Origin: Bacteroidota bacterium
GTDB lineage: Bacteria > Bacteroidota > Bacteroidia > Bacteroidales > Paludibacteraceae
DNA: 64,000 nt
NCBI GenBank assembly: GCA_017860295.1
Contig: JAFNAS010000012.1
Location: 186,001 to 250,000, forward strand
Direction of reading: 5' to 3'
How positions within the stretch are numbered: the stretch's first letter is position 1; every line of letters starts with the position of its first letter. Shown here in pieces: positions 46,296 through 56,037 of this stretch. Below the pieces are notes generated by a model that worked only from the letters and a program-made list of their open reading frames with translations, was not told the DNA's origin and made no database searches. The translations under genes were made by a program, and so were the position numbers.

Positions 46296-46886
46296 TTATT
46301 TGCAGCCGCAATCGCCTCCGCAGCCACAGCTGGACGTTTCCTCCTGTCCGTCGCCGCAATCGCCTCCACAACCGGAGCAGCCTCCGCTACATCCTCCACC
46401 ACCGGCAAAGGAGGCCAGTTCTTGTTCTGTAGCGTCGCGTACTTCAAGCACGGTACCTTTGAAATGCAATGTTTCGCCGGCAAGGGGATGGTTGAAGTCA
46501 ACAGTAACCGTTTGGTCACCAACCTCAACAACTTGCGCATTGATGCGTGTGCCGTCGGTATCCATCAGAGGAACCACATTGCCCACAAAAACCATTTTTT
46601 CGTCTAGTTTGCCGTCTACTTCGAAAATATGACGGGGCAGATCTACCACGTTTTCGTCTTCGTATTCGCCGTAAGCGTCTTTGCTGTCAATTTTGAAATC
46701 GAATGTATCTGAAACTTTAAGTCCGTGTAAATTCTTTTCAAATTCAGCAAGCATCATACCGATACCGAAACAAAATGTCAGTGGGTTTTGTGTTGTTGCT
46801 TGCTCCATTAATTCAGGTTCCTCATTTTCACCTCCGACATACAAATCGTAGGTAACGGAAACCATTTTGTTGTTTTGAATACTCAT
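46296..46886 (-). CDS. slyD: SlyD-type FKBP peptidyl-prolyl isomerase with Cys-rich tail
   Basis: 196 residues from the ATG at 46886 (MSIQNNKMVSVTYDLYVGGENEEPELMEQ). The FKBP domain with the inserted chaperone flap shows FCFGIGMMLAEFEKNLHGL, FDFKIDSKDAYGEYED and DFNHPLAGETLHFKGTVLEVRDATEQEL. The tail GGGGCSGGCSGCGGDC ... SSCGCGGDCGCK holds eight cysteines and no histidines, a metal-binding tail like that of SlyD but Cys-only. Roles in family: proline isomerisation, chaperone, nickel handling. The 26 extra residues in the track ORF upstream are hydrophobic but poorly supported. Confidence 0.95.
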   Translation of the reverse strand: MSIQNNKMVSVTYDLYVGGENEEPELMEQATTQNPLTFCFGIGMMLAEFEKNLHGLKVSDTFDFKIDSKDAYGEYEDENVVDLPRHIFEVDGKLDEKMVFVGNVVPLMDTDGTRINAQVVEVGDQTVTVDFNHPLAGETLHFKGTVLEVRDATEQELASFAGGGGCSGGCSGCGGDCGDGQEETSSCGCGGDCGCK

Positions 46887-47232
46887 ATCAATCAATAATT
46901 TGGTTGTTTTGCTAACTCTAAATAAAAACGATGCAAAGATAGCGTATAAAAGGCGAAATTCCATGTGTGACAGTAATTTTTAGAAAGTGATAATAACGTT
47001 GTTAATACACATAGAATCGGATGGATGCCTATGCTGCTTTACCACAATGTTGTTGTTTGTTATTAAAGTGAAATCGCATGATGCGTCGTGAGTATTTAAA
47101 ATAAGAAGGTTTTAAGATAATTTTGTTGATGATTGTAACTTTTAATGGCTATATAGTTGAAATTTTCAAAATATTTTATCTATCTTGTGCATCTTATTTT
47201 TTAATAGTAAAATCTAATACATTTTTAATCCA

Positions 47233-48702
47233 ATGGACTTATTATCAGAGAAATCAAGAGCAGTAAAATTCTATAACGGGGAAAGTATTCCTCTCGAACT
47301 GCATAAAGTGCGTATCGTTCAGAAACTTCATTTAGTACCAATTGAAAGACGTTTGGAAGCCTTATACGAAGGAGGATTCAATACATTCCAGCTGAATACG
47401 ACGGATGTATTTCTCGATATGTTGACTGATAGCGGTACCAATGCTATGAGCGACAATCAGTTGTCGGCTATGATGATTGCAGATGATGCTTATGCGGGTT
47501 CTCAGAGTTTTATTCGTCTGCAAAAAGCAGTTGAGGATGTTCTCGGCAAAAAATATCTGCTTCCGGTTCACCAGGGACGTGCTGCCGAACATATTCTGGG
47601 TGTGGCTTATGTCAAGAAGGGGAGTATGGTTCCGATGAATTACCACTTTACCACAGCATTGGCTCATATTACCGAATGTGGCGGGCAAATTGCCGAATTG
47701 CTTTATCCGGAGGCTTACAAAATCGATTCGGATCACCCTTTCAAGGGTAATATGAATATTGAAGCACTTGAAGAGTGCATTCAAAAACATGGAAAAGAGA
47801 ATATACCGTACATCCGAATGGAGGCTTCGACCAATCTGATCGGTGGACAACCCTTTTCGGTACAAAATATGCGCGATGTACGTGCAATAGCTGATAAATA
47901 TGGCATTCGACTGGTGCTGGATGCTAGTTTGCTCGGCGAAAATGCCTATCTTGTAAAACAACGCGAAGTGGAATTTAAGGAAAAGTCGATGGCTGAAATT
48001 TTGTTGACCTTTACCGGTATGGCAGATATTATCTATTTCTCGGCTCGTAAGTTAAGCTCTTCCCGGGGTGGTGGTATCTGTACCAATGACATTGCGATAT
48101 ACAAAGAAATGGAGGCTTTGGTTCCTTTGTTCGAAGGATTCCTGACTTACGGTGGTATCTCTATTCGTGAAGTGGAGGCGATGGCCGTCGGTCTTTATGA
48201 AACGTTGGACGAAACGATGATTTCGCAGAGTCCGTCGTTTATTAAATATCTGGTAGAAGAGGCTAAAGAGTTGGGTATTCCGATGATTACCCCCCCCGGT
48301 GTATTGGGTGCTCATGTGGATGCCATGTCGTTTTGTAGCCATATTCCACAAACGCAATACCCTGCAGGTGCACTGGCAGCGGCATTCTTTCTGGTATCTG
48401 GCGTTCGGGGTATGGAGCGTGGTTCTGTATCGAATCAGCGCGATGAAAACGGAAATGAAACCTATGCCGATATGGAGTTGCTTCGTTTGGCTGTTCCACG
48501 GCGCGTATTTACGCTATCCCAGATTAAGTATGTGATTGATCGGCTGAAATGGCTATACGATAATCGAACACTGATTGGCGGCTTGAAATTTTATTACGAA
48601 CCTCCAGTGTTGCGTTTCTTTATGGGTAAACTGGAACCGACATCTGATTGGCCTCAGAAACTGGTGGCTAAGTTCCGTGCCGACTTTGGTGATAGTCTTT
48701 GA
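47233..48702 (+). CDS. Beta-eliminating lyase (tyrosine phenol-lyase / tryptophanase family)
   Basis: A PLP enzyme that splits aromatic amino acids to phenol or indole, pyruvate and ammonia. Family blocks: FNTFQLNTTDVFLDMLTDSGTNAMSD, YAGSQSFIRLQ, HQGRAAEHIL and the PLP lysine in YFSARKLSSSRGG. GVRGMERGSVSNQRDENG matches the tyrosine phenol-lyase form (MERG) and not the tryptophanase form, but the residue equivalent to TPL Phe-448 reads Leu (LRFFMGKLEP). Substrate therefore uncertain between Tyr and Trp. 489 residues is slightly longer than TPL (456). Alone between terminators. Confidence 0.9.
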   Translation: MDLLSEKSRAVKFYNGESIPLELHKVRIVQKLHLVPIERRLEALYEGGFNTFQLNTTDVFLDMLTDSGTNAMSDNQLSAMMIADDAYAGSQSFIRLQKAVEDVLGKKYLLPVHQGRAAEHILGVAYVKKGSMVPMNYHFTTALAHITECGGQIAELLYPEAYKIDSDHPFKGNMNIEALEECIQKHGKENIPYIRMEASTNLIGGQPFSVQNMRDVRAIADKYGIRLVLDASLLGENAYLVKQREVEFKEKSMAEILLTFTGMADIIYFSARKLSSSRGGGICTNDIAIYKEMEALVPLFEGFLTYGGISIREVEAMAVGLYETLDETMISQSPSFIKYLVEEAKELGIPMITPPGVLGAHVDAMSFCSHIPQTQYPAGALAAAFFLVSGVRGMERGSVSNQRDENGNETYADMELLRLAVPRRVFTLSQIKYVIDRLKWLYDNRTLIGGLKFYYEPPVLRFFMGKLEPTSDWPQKLVAKFRADFGDSL

Positions 48703-48762
48703 TATAATTGATAATTAACTATTTATGACTAATTGTTATCTAATATCTTGAAATTTTCTCCT

Positions 48763-48797
48763 TCCCGCAGAGTCATGGCTCTGCGGGATTTTTTTTG
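48763..48797 (+). terminator. rho-independent terminator after the lyase
   Basis: A 10-pair stem TCCCGCAGAG / CTCTGCGGGA with loop TCATGG and a tail of eight T. It is 60 bases after the lyase stop. The track start at 48795 for the next gene is inside the T-tail. Confidence 0.93.
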
Positions 48798-48845
48798 TTG
48801 TTGTCGGTGAAAATGACTACTATTGCAGTTCTAATGTGTATTCCT

Positions 48846-49835
48846 ATGCGTTTTTTTAGTCTTTTGATTGTTATTATGTTATGGTCGGTTTCCGCGCCTG
48901 TTTCGGCTCAACATTACCGGATGCATCCCGATATTCCGACCGATAGTTCATATAATGCCCAAAACGAACTGATTAAAAACCGGAAAAAATATCCATCTAT
49001 TTCGTTGGTTGGTGTTGGCGATTTAAACAAGTTGATTATTCGTAATGATGTAGTGTATGTTCGGTATGGAAACCGAGCAATGCATCTCGATCTGGTTCGT
49101 CCGGAAGGAACGAAAAAGGTGCCGGTTGTGGTCATTATTCATGCCGGAGGTTGGCGTTCGGGAGAGAAAAACATGGATCGTCATATTGCCTATGAGCTTT
49201 CCAGAAACGGATTTGCAACAGTTTGTGTGGAATACCGCCTTTCGATGGAGGCCAGATATCCGGCGGGTGTGCAGGATATAAAAACAGCTATCCGGTGGAT
49301 ACGAGCCAATGCTGCTAAATATAATCTGCAAAGTAATCGGTTGGCAATCTTCGGTACTTCGGCTGGCGGTCAGTTAGCTGCGTTGATCGGTAGCGAAAAT
49401 GGCACAGTTCTGTCATACAAAACAATTGATTATAAGCAATTTTCCGATAAAGTGGAGGCTGTGGTGGATATGGATGGTGTGCTGGCGTTTTTACATCCTG
49501 AATCGGCCGAAGGGCAGGATCAACCAGGTAAATTGTCGGCAGCTACACTTTGGTTCGGAGCCTCGTCCAAAGAGAAACCTGAATTGTTTAATGAAGCATC
49601 GGCCTATTGTCATGTCGGCAAGCAGACGGCTCCGTTTTTGTTTGTAAACAGTGCACAACCCCGCTTTCATGCAGGTCGTGATGATATGATGAAAAAACTG
49701 AATGCTTTCGGTATTTACTACGAAGTGCATACCATTGATAATACGCCGCACACGTTTTGGCTGTTTCATCCATGGTTTGACGAGGCAATGCCTTACGTGG
49801 TTCGCTTTTTGAATAAAACGCTAAATAACAAGTAA
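48846..49835 (+). CDS. Secreted alpha/beta hydrolase, BD-FAE/esterase type
   Basis: 329 residues from the ATG at 48846, with signal MRFFSLLIVIMLWSVSAPVSAQ. IIHAGGWRSGEKN is the oxyanion HGGG-like block (HAGG), LAIFGTSAGGQLAAL the nucleophile elbow, and HTIDNTPHTFWLFHPW the catalytic His. Family members are carboxyl- or carbohydrate-ester hydrolases (feruloyl/acetyl esterases). It is followed by the HsmA-like gene after 6 bases, so they are cotranscribed. Confidence 0.9.
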   Translation: MRFFSLLIVIMLWSVSAPVSAQHYRMHPDIPTDSSYNAQNELIKNRKKYPSISLVGVGDLNKLIIRNDVVYVRYGNRAMHLDLVRPEGTKKVPVVVIIHAGGWRSGEKNMDRHIAYELSRNGFATVCVEYRLSMEARYPAGVQDIKTAIRWIRANAAKYNLQSNRLAIFGTSAGGQLAALIGSENGTVLSYKTIDYKQFSDKVEAVVDMDGVLAFLHPESAEGQDQPGKLSAATLWFGASSKEKPELFNEASAYCHVGKQTAPFLFVNSAQPRFHAGRDDMMKKLNAFGIYYEVHTIDNTPHTFWLFHPWFDEAMPYVVRFLNKTLNNK

Positions 49836-49841
49836 TTTTAT

Positions 49842-50213
49842 ATGAATCCTTTTTTGATAGCAGGCTCTACTATTGTGGTGATAGCCCTGATCTTTTACTC
49901 TATTGGAGTAATTGCCGAACAGCGAAAACGATTGGTGACAAACTTCGTGTTGACGTTTGTCTCTCTTGGGTTGCTTTGTGATGTGACTGGAACTGTTTGT
50001 ATGATTATCGGAGCACATAAAATCATCACCTTGCATGGGTTTATTGGTTATTCGGCATTGATAGGCATGCTGGTGGATATTATATTACTTTACAGGTTCA
50101 AACGAAGCAGGATACAAACTCCGTCTCACTCGCTCCATCTTTACACCAGAATTGCTTATCTGTGGTGGGTGGTTGCATTCGTTTCGGGTTGTGCTCTGGC
50201 AATGGTACGATAA
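49842..50213 (+). CDS. TIGR03987/HsmA-family membrane protein
   Basis: 123 residues with four hydrophobic helices and LIFYSIGVIAEQRKRLVTNFVL, DVTGTVCMIIG and ITLHGFIGYSALIGMLVDI, matching the TIGR03987 pattern. Family function is not well known. It lies between the esterase (6-base gap) and the NlpC/P60-like gene (4-base gap). Confidence 0.8.
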   Translation: MNPFLIAGSTIVVIALIFYSIGVIAEQRKRLVTNFVLTFVSLGLLCDVTGTVCMIIGAHKIITLHGFIGYSALIGMLVDIILLYRFKRSRIQTPSHSLHLYTRIAYLWWVVAFVSGCALAMVR

Positions 50214-50217
50214 ATCT

Positions 50218-50877
50218 ATGTTTCGATTTGTAATTGCTATCTTGTTTTTATCGAGCATTTTAGGCGAAAAATGCTTTGCTCGGCAATCGAGTTTTTCTGC
50301 TTTGGTGCAAGAGGGTGATATCGTTTTTCAGCATATCGATGGAGGTGAATTGGGTCGAGCCATCGATAAAGTGACAGCGGGATTCAGCGGGCGCGATTAT
50401 AACCATTGTGGTATGGTAGTACGGGTAGGGGATTCGTTGCAAGTGATTGAAGCTATTGGTAGTAAGGTGCATCTTTCAACTATTGCGGAATTTGAAAAAC
50501 GTTGTTCTCCTCTCGACTTGTTGATCGGACGATTGCACCCGGCTTATCGCCATTTGGTGACTAAAGCTGAAAAAGCGGCTCTTTCTTTTCAGGGAGTTCC
50601 GTATGATGATTATTTCGAGATGGATAACGGAAAATTATACTGTAGTGAATTGATTTATGAAGCTTTCAGGCAAGCCAATCACGGAAAGCCGTTCTTCAAC
50701 CTCAAGCCTATGACCTTCAAAGATCCAGAAACAAAGGCGTTGTTTCCATCTTGGGTAGAATATTTTGCAAAACTCAAGCATCAGATTCCACAGAATAAAC
50801 CCGGTATCAATCCCGGTTTATTGTCCCGTTCTTTAAAACTTACTATTATTCCAGTAACGCGTCTTTCTACGCGATAA
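50218..50877 (+). CDS. YiiX/YebB-like NlpC/P60-superfamily cysteine hydrolase
   Basis: 219 residues from the ATG at 50218, with signal MFRFVIAILFLSSILGEKCFA. LVQEGDIVFQHIDGGELGRAIDKVTAG, YNHCGMVVRVGDSLQVIEAIG and DNGKLYCSELIYEAFRQA hold the His and Cys of the permuted papain-like fold. Such enzymes cleave peptide or lipid amides in the envelope. Last gene of a three-gene operon; no terminator was clearly seen downstream. Confidence 0.88.
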   Translation: MFRFVIAILFLSSILGEKCFARQSSFSALVQEGDIVFQHIDGGELGRAIDKVTAGFSGRDYNHCGMVVRVGDSLQVIEAIGSKVHLSTIAEFEKRCSPLDLLIGRLHPAYRHLVTKAEKAALSFQGVPYDDYFEMDNGKLYCSELIYEAFRQANHGKPFFNLKPMTFKDPETKALFPSWVEYFAKLKHQIPQNKPGINPGLLSRSLKLTIIPVTRLSTR

Positions 50878-51144
50878 TATTTTGGAAAGACAGAAATTGT
50901 TGCTCGCGGCGATTGTGGTGTTTTCAAAATTGAAGTTCGGTGCACAGGTTTTGGCCTAATTTCGACAGAAAGATTCAGAATTGTGCGATAAAAACACTCT
51001 CTTATTGAATCCTTTTTCTGTAAAAACATTCGTTTTTGCAATCTCCGGTTTGCAATTTGGAGCAGGCTAACTTTGGAATATATATTGATTACCTTATAGT
51101 TATAATTTTGGCTGGAATTGTCGGAAAAAAAGTGCGCCAGCTAT
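50878..51144. other. intergenic region upstream of tRNA-Met
   Basis: No gene supported. The 86-residue minus-strand ORF is a shadow with no features. Promoter elements of the tRNA begin at 51145. Confidence 0.5.
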
Positions 51145-51174
51145 TTTGAAATTAACAAAATTGTTGTACTTTTG
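51145..51174 (+). promoter_or_regulatory. tRNA-Met promoter, TTTG-N18-TACTTTTG
   Basis: TTTG at 51145-51148 and TACTTTTG at 51167-51174 match the Bacteroidota -33 and -7 elements. The tRNA begins 12 bases later. Confidence 0.7.
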
Positions 51175-51185
51175 CACTGCGAAAC

Positions 51186-51259
51186 GGCGATTTAGCTCAG
51201 CCGGTTAGAGCGCATGATTCATAATCATGAGGTCCGGGGTTCAAGTCCCCGAGTCGCTA
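51186..51259 (+). tRNA. tRNA-Met (anticodon CAT)
   Basis: A cloverleaf of 74 bases: acceptor GGCGATT / AGTCGCT with G-U pairs, D-arm AGCTCAGCCGGTTAGAGC, anticodon loop ATTCATAAT with CAT, T-arm CGGGGTTCAAGTCCCCG. No encoded CCA. The anticodon stem lacks the three G-C pairs of initiator tRNA, so it is elongator Met, or possibly tRNA-Ile2 read through modified CAT. Confidence 0.95.
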
Positions 51260-51261
51260 CT

Positions 51262-51310
51262 AAAGGCACTTGTTGAATCCCTCTCAACAAGTGCCTTTTG
51301 CTCTTTTGTT
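51262..51310 (+). terminator. rho-independent terminator after tRNA-Met
   Basis: A perfect 15-pair stem AAAGGCACTTGTTGA / TCAACAAGTGCCTTT with a 7-base loop, followed by TGCTCTTTTG. Confidence 0.92.
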
Positions 51311-51405
51311 AACCCTCCTTATTTGTCTCTCTTACTAGTTAATCACCTGCTATTTAGTGTATTATTTTGTGTGTAAGTTTTAACCATTTAATTATTTCCC
51401 TTATT

Positions 51406-52728
51406 ATGACTACCATTTGTAACATTCCTCCAGCCAAAGACAAAAAACGCGTTGTTATTATCGGTGGTGGCTTTGGAGGTCTTAAAGTAGCCACATCACT
51501 GGATTCTCGTTATTTCCAGATTGTCTTGCTCGACAAACGTAATTATCATCAATTCCAGCCATTGTTTTATCAGGTAGCAACTTCAGGATTGGAACCGAGT
51601 ACGATCTCATTTCCCTTTCGAAAAATTTTGCAGAAAAAGAAAGATTTGCATTTTCGCTTGTGTACGGCATTGTCTGTCGATACGGAGCTGAACTGCGTGG
51701 AGACCACAATCGGGCGTGTACGTTACGATTATCTGGTGGTGGCTACCGGATGTGATACCAATTTCTTTGGAAATCAGAAGTTGAAAGATTCGAGCCTTGT
51801 GTTGAAATCGACTACCGAGGCGATTAATATGCGTAATGAGATTATTTATTCGTTGGAGTGTGCAGCTAGTACTGCTGATACGGAAGAGCGTGAAAAGCTT
51901 CTTAATTTTGTCATTGTGGGTGGTGGTGCAACCGGTGTGGAGTTGGCCGGAGCCCTTGCTGAGATGCGTAAATTTGTTTTACCGAAAGACTATCCTGATT
52001 TTAAGGTGCAGCGGATGCGGATATTTCTGATAGACGGACTGAACCGCTTGTTGAGTGCCTTTTCCGAAAAAGCATCGAAAGAGGCATTGGAACATCTTAC
52101 CAAACTTCATGTTGATGTCATTTTGGGAGCAACGGTCGATTCGTATGAAAACGATGAGGTGAAGCTGAGTAATGGAGAAATTATCAAATCAAAAAACATG
52201 ATATGGGTAGCAGGTGTAAAGGCCAACAGCATTGAAGGATTTGACAAAGAGTTATATGGGAGAGGGAACCGTATCGTAGTAAACGAATATAATCAGGTGA
52301 ACGGTTTTGACAATGTGTTTGCTATTGGCGATACAGCCTGTGTATCAACCTCTAATACTCCTAACGGACATCCGCAGGTTGCGCAACCGGCAATTCAACA
52401 GGGTATGAATGTCTCTAATAACCTGAACAAGTTTGAAGCTGACGGTTCTGTGTTCAAACCTTTTAAATATGTCGATAAAGGTTCGTTGGCGACTATCGGG
52501 CGTAATTCAGCGGTGGCAGAACTTCCTTATGCCCAGTTTAGAGGTTTTCTGGCTTGGGTGTTGTGGTTGTTCGTTCATATCATGACGATCGTTGGAGTCA
52601 AAAATCGATTGATGGTGTTTATCAACTGGATGTGGAGCTATATTACGTATGACCAGTCACTCCGTTTGTTGCTGAAAGACGAAGTGCCTGAGAGTGAAGG
52701 AAAAGAATGTCGACAAAACAAAGCTTAA
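51406..52728 (+). CDS. ndh: Type II NADH dehydrogenase (NDH-2)
   Basis: NDH-2 oxidises NADH and reduces quinone at the inner membrane without pumping protons. FAD-binding [17 protein letters not shown] is at the N-terminus and the NADH-binding [17 protein letters not shown] in the middle. [11 protein letters not shown] is the conserved flavin-site block. The C-terminal [38 protein letters not shown] anchors the protein. 440 residues from the ATG at 51406; the track start is 13 codons earlier and has no support. It overlaps rnhB by 22 bases. Confidence 0.93.
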   Translation: MTTICNIPPAKDKKRVVIIGGGFGGLKVATSLDSRYFQIVLLDKRNYHQFQPLFYQVATSGLEPSTISFPFRKILQKKKDLHFRLCTALSVDTELNCVETTIGRVRYDYLVVATGCDTNFFGNQKLKDSSLVLKSTTEAINMRNEIIYSLECAASTADTEEREKLLNFVIVGGGATGVELAGALAEMRKFVLPKDYPDFKVQRMRIFLIDGLNRLLSAFSEKASKEALEHLTKLHVDVILGATVDSYENDEVKLSNGEIIKSKNMIWVAGVKANSIEGFDKELYGRGNRIVVNEYNQVNGFDNVFAIGDTACVSTSNTPNGHPQVAQPAIQQGMNVSNNLNKFEADGSVFKPFKYVDKGSLATIGRNSAVAELPYAQFRGFLAWVLWLFVHIMTIVGVKNRLMVFINWMWSYITYDQSLRLLLKDEVPESEGKECRQNKA

Positions 52729-53336
52729 AACCGAATTTGCTGGCTTCTTTTCTGCTGGCAGACCGTAACGAAGCAGGATGTGATGAGGCCGGGCGTGGAT
52801 GCCTGGCCGGTCCTGTCTTTGCGGCGGCTGTTATTTTGCCTCCAAATTATGAAAATGCAATTTTGAATGACTCCAAGCAGTTGTCTGAAAAAATACGATA
52901 CCAATTACGCCCGGAGATAGAGACGGATGCGGTGGAATGGGCTGTAGGCATTGTCTCTGCTGAAGAAATCGACCAAATCAATATCCTGAATGCTTCTATT
53001 CTGGCTATGCACCGGGCACTCGATCAACTGAAATTACGACCCGAACATCTTATTATCGACGGTAACCGTTTCAAAAAATACCGAGATATTCCTCATCAGT
53101 GTATCGTGAAAGGTGACAGTAAATACCTCTCCATTGCGGCTGCGTCGATTCTTGCCAAAACGTATCGTGACGACTACATGAATGCCATTCACGAAGATTA
53201 TCCGATGTATCATTGGTTATCGAATAAAGGATATCCTACTGTTCGGCACCGGGATGCCATTCGCGAATTCGGCATTTCTCCTCACCATCGGAAGAGTTTT
53301 CGTTTACTCGAAAACCAGACCGAGCTTGAATTTTAA
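52707..53336 (+). CDS. rnhB: Ribonuclease HII
   Basis: RNase HII removes ribonucleotides and RNA primers from DNA. The catalytic Asp-Glu block [25 protein letters not shown] opens the protein. [44 protein letters not shown] and [25 protein letters not shown] carry the other acidic residues and the Tyr. 209 residues is normal. It starts inside the 3' end of ndh, suggesting coupled translation. Confidence 0.97.
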   Translation: MSTKQSLKPNLLASFLLADRNEAGCDEAGRGCLAGPVFAAAVILPPNYENAILNDSKQLSEKIRYQLRPEIETDAVEWAVGIVSAEEIDQINILNASILAMHRALDQLKLRPEHLIIDGNRFKKYRDIPHQCIVKGDSKYLSIAAASILAKTYRDDYMNAIHEDYPMYHWLSNKGYPTVRHRDAIREFGISPHHRKSFRLLENQTELEF

Positions 53337-53393
53337 TCACTACGCAGGTTCAACTAAAGGGGGCTTCGGGGAATATCGAAAGTAAATAATCAG

Positions 53394-53401
53394 TACCTTT
53401 G
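53394..53401 (+). promoter_or_regulatory. candidate -7 element TACCTTTG for the DPP-IV gene
   Basis: TACCTTTG lies 16 bases before the first ATG at 53418 and 28 before the second. No clear -33. Confidence 0.4.
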
Positions 53402-53417
53402 CAAAGCTTAAATAAAA

Positions 53418-55622
53418 ATGTTATTGACTATGTTTCGATTTTCTTTCTTGTTCGCGTTTATCTTTTTATCTGCCACATCTTCTTTTTCTCAAAACGTTTC
53501 TGGCGACTCTTTTCTGCGTCAGGTGGTGAGTGGTCATTTTCGGGTCAAGCCGTTTCAAGAACTTCGTTCTACGCACAATGGAGAATTTTATACCCAAATG
53601 TTGGATTCGGGGAAATTGGTTGTGAAATTCAGCTATAAAACCGGTCGACCAGTCGATACATTGTTCAATATCAAACGGGTGATTAATTGCCCGATTAAAC
53701 ATATTGAAGGATACGAACTGGATTCTGCCGAAGTCAAAATGCTTGTTTATCTGAATGCTAAAAAGACTTATCGACGTGCATTCTCTGCCGATTATTATGT
53801 CTATGACATTAAACGTCGTAACATGAAGCCTGTATCGGAAGGTGGACCGCAGGAAGCTGCTACTTTTTCTCCAAACGGTAGGATGGTTGTATTTGCAAGA
53901 AACAATAACCTATATGTGAACAAGTTGGACTATGGCACCGAGATTGCCATGACCACAGATGGTGAAGATAATAAAATCATCAACGGTATGCCCGACTGGT
54001 TGTACGAAGAGGAGTTCGATTGCACTAAACTTTTTGCCTGGTCACCCGATAGTAAACTGGTGGCTTTCGTTAAGCTCGATTTGAGCAACGTGCAGAGCTA
54101 TAGCTATATCCGTTATAAGGGTTCTAATCCCGAATTTACTAATGCTGCAGAGTATCCCGAAGTGGTGACCTTTAAATATGCCAAAGCGGGAACTTCTATC
54201 CCGCAAGCAAGTGTGCAGGTGTATGATACCTATTATAAGACCATCAAAAAGATGAACCTCGGAAGCGATCAGGATGTCTATTATCCAAAATTGTTGTGGG
54301 GAAATAAGGTAGAAGAACTTACAATTCCGAAATTTGATAGGGATCAGACCAAATTGGAAGTGTTTTATGCCAATCCGCGGTCAACGGTTTCGAAACTGCT
54401 CTTGACAGATAAAAGCCAAACCTATGTCGATTACCGTAATTTAGATTATCTGCATTTTTTGCCTGACGGGCACCATTTTACTTTTGTCAGTGAGAAAGAC
54501 GGGTATCGCCATGTTTATCTCTATAACATCAATGGCGTTTTGATACAGCAACTTACAAAAGGAAAATTCGATATCACCGATTTTTATGGTTATGATGAAG
54601 TAAAGCGTGCGAGTTATTTTCAAGCTGCCGGAACTTCGTCGACAGGACGAGATATTTATGTGACTGATGCCAAAGGAGTCATGAAACGATTGACCAATGG
54701 TAGGGGTACCCATGCTGCAACATTTAGTAATAATTTCGACTATTTTATCGACCAATGTTCGTCTTGGAATACGCCCGATATATTTGTTTTGTACAATCAT
54801 CAGGGCATGGTTATCAGAACGCTAGAAAGCAATGCTCGTTTGAAGAAGGAGTTCGATGCGCTTAATATGCCTCAAAAGGAGTCGTTTACTTGCAACGCTG
54901 CCGATGGAACGCCTTTACAGGGTTGGATCGTGAAACCGGCAAACGCAGGAAAGAATGCAAAGTTGCCGGTTCTCTTGGTTCAGTATAGCGGTCCCGATTC
55001 TCAGGAGGCTGCAGATAAGTGGAAAATCGATTGGGAATATTATCTTGCGGCTAACGGATATGCTGTCGTATGTGTCGATGGCAGAGGTACGGCGGCTCGT
55101 GGAGAGGCTTTTAGAAAATGTACCTACGAACAACTCGGTAACATGGAGGCTCAGGATCAGGTTGCCGTTGCAAACTATCTGGGAACGTTGCCGTATGTCG
55201 ATAAATCACGAATCGGTATCTGGGGATGGAGTTATGGAGGCTTTATGACCTTGATGTGTATGACTAAAAGCACTGTGTTTAAGGCGGGTGTTGCCGTTGC
55301 TCCGGTTACTGACTGGCACTTCTACGATGCAGCGTATACCGAGCGTTATATGAAGACTCCGCAGGAAAATGAAGCCGGTTATACTAAAAATTCGCCCTTG
55401 AATAATGCGGCGAACCTTCAGGGACGCTTGTTGATTGTCTGCGGTCTTGCCGATGATAATGTTCATCCTCAGAATACATTTGAATTTGTAGAAAAACTGG
55501 TTCAGGCCGATAAGCAATTTGAAATGCAGACGTATACCAATCGTAACCATAGCATTTACGGAGGAAATACCCGTTTCCATCTTTATAAAAGGATGACTGA
55601 CTTCCTGAAGAAGAACTTATAA
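53418..55622 (+). CDS. Secreted dipeptidyl peptidase IV (S9 family)
   Basis: 734 residues. The start is 53418 or 53430; the signal is MFRFSFLFAFIFLSATSSFSQ. An eight-bladed propeller (DPPIV_N; FSPNGRMVVFARNNNLYV; DGEDNKIINGMPDWLYEEEF, with the Glu pair EE that binds the substrate amino terminus) precedes the catalytic alpha/beta domain. Nucleophile: GIWGWSYGGFMTL (GWSYGG). Asp: GLADDNVHPQNT. His: NRNHSIYGG. It cleaves X-Pro dipeptides from peptides in the periplasm. Confidence 0.96.
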   Translation: MLLTMFRFSFLFAFIFLSATSSFSQNVSGDSFLRQVVSGHFRVKPFQELRSTHNGEFYTQMLDSGKLVVKFSYKTGRPVDTLFNIKRVINCPIKHIEGYELDSAEVKMLVYLNAKKTYRRAFSADYYVYDIKRRNMKPVSEGGPQEAATFSPNGRMVVFARNNNLYVNKLDYGTEIAMTTDGEDNKIINGMPDWLYEEEFDCTKLFAWSPDSKLVAFVKLDLSNVQSYSYIRYKGSNPEFTNAAEYPEVVTFKYAKAGTSIPQASVQVYDTYYKTIKKMNLGSDQDVYYPKLLWGNKVEELTIPKFDRDQTKLEVFYANPRSTVSKLLLTDKSQTYVDYRNLDYLHFLPDGHHFTFVSEKDGYRHVYLYNINGVLIQQLTKGKFDITDFYGYDEVKRASYFQAAGTSSTGRDIYVTDAKGVMKRLTNGRGTHAATFSNNFDYFIDQCSSWNTPDIFVLYNHQGMVIRTLESNARLKKEFDALNMPQKESFTCNAADGTPLQGWIVKPANAGKNAKLPVLLVQYSGPDSQEAADKWKIDWEYYLAANGYAVVCVDGRGTAARGEAFRKCTYEQLGNMEAQDQVAVANYLGTLPYVDKSRIGIWGWSYGGFMTLMCMTKSTVFKAGVAVAPVTDWHFYDAAYTERYMKTPQENEAGYTKNSPLNNAANLQGRLLIVCGLADDNVHPQNTFEFVEKLVQADKQFEMQTYTNRNHSIYGGNTRFHLYKRMTDFLKKNL

Positions 55623-56037
55623 AAAAGGGTGTATCCAAAATCCGAATGAAGGCAATCCTATACGGGAAGATAGTCAGGAAGAAGCTTTATTTTGAGATTT
55701 CGTGCAATGGACATTGTATATTTAATCCAAAAACTTTGGGAAATGAATTTGTGCTCCCAATATTTTGATTGTCAATTGGCTATCATACAGTGGAAAAGGA
55801 AAGAATCTGTATGCTGTTTCCATTTTCTCAAAATATTATTGTACCTTTGACCATCCGTTGAAAAAATGGATTAATTTGTGTAGTTTGTTGGCTATCAGTT
55901 GTTTTATTGTTTAAAAAGAGCTGATATTTACTTCAAGTATCCATAATTCATTAAATATTGTTTCTCGCATGATGATGAGTTCCTGTAATAGCAAGGGAAG
56001 AGTCTTCTGCGATTTTTTAAAAACAAATTATTTTCGT
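55623..56037. other. 415-base intergenic region before serC
   Basis: No gene seen. A -7 type element TACCTTTG is at 55842-55849, giving a leader near 190 bases. The extra 23 codons in the track start of serC (ATG at 55969) do not resemble the family start. Confidence 0.5.
55842..55849 (+). promoter_or_regulatory. candidate -7 element TACCTTTG for serC
   Basis: It matches TAnnTTTG; a weak TTTC at the -33 distance. The leader to the ATG at 56038 would be unusually long. Confidence 0.35.
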
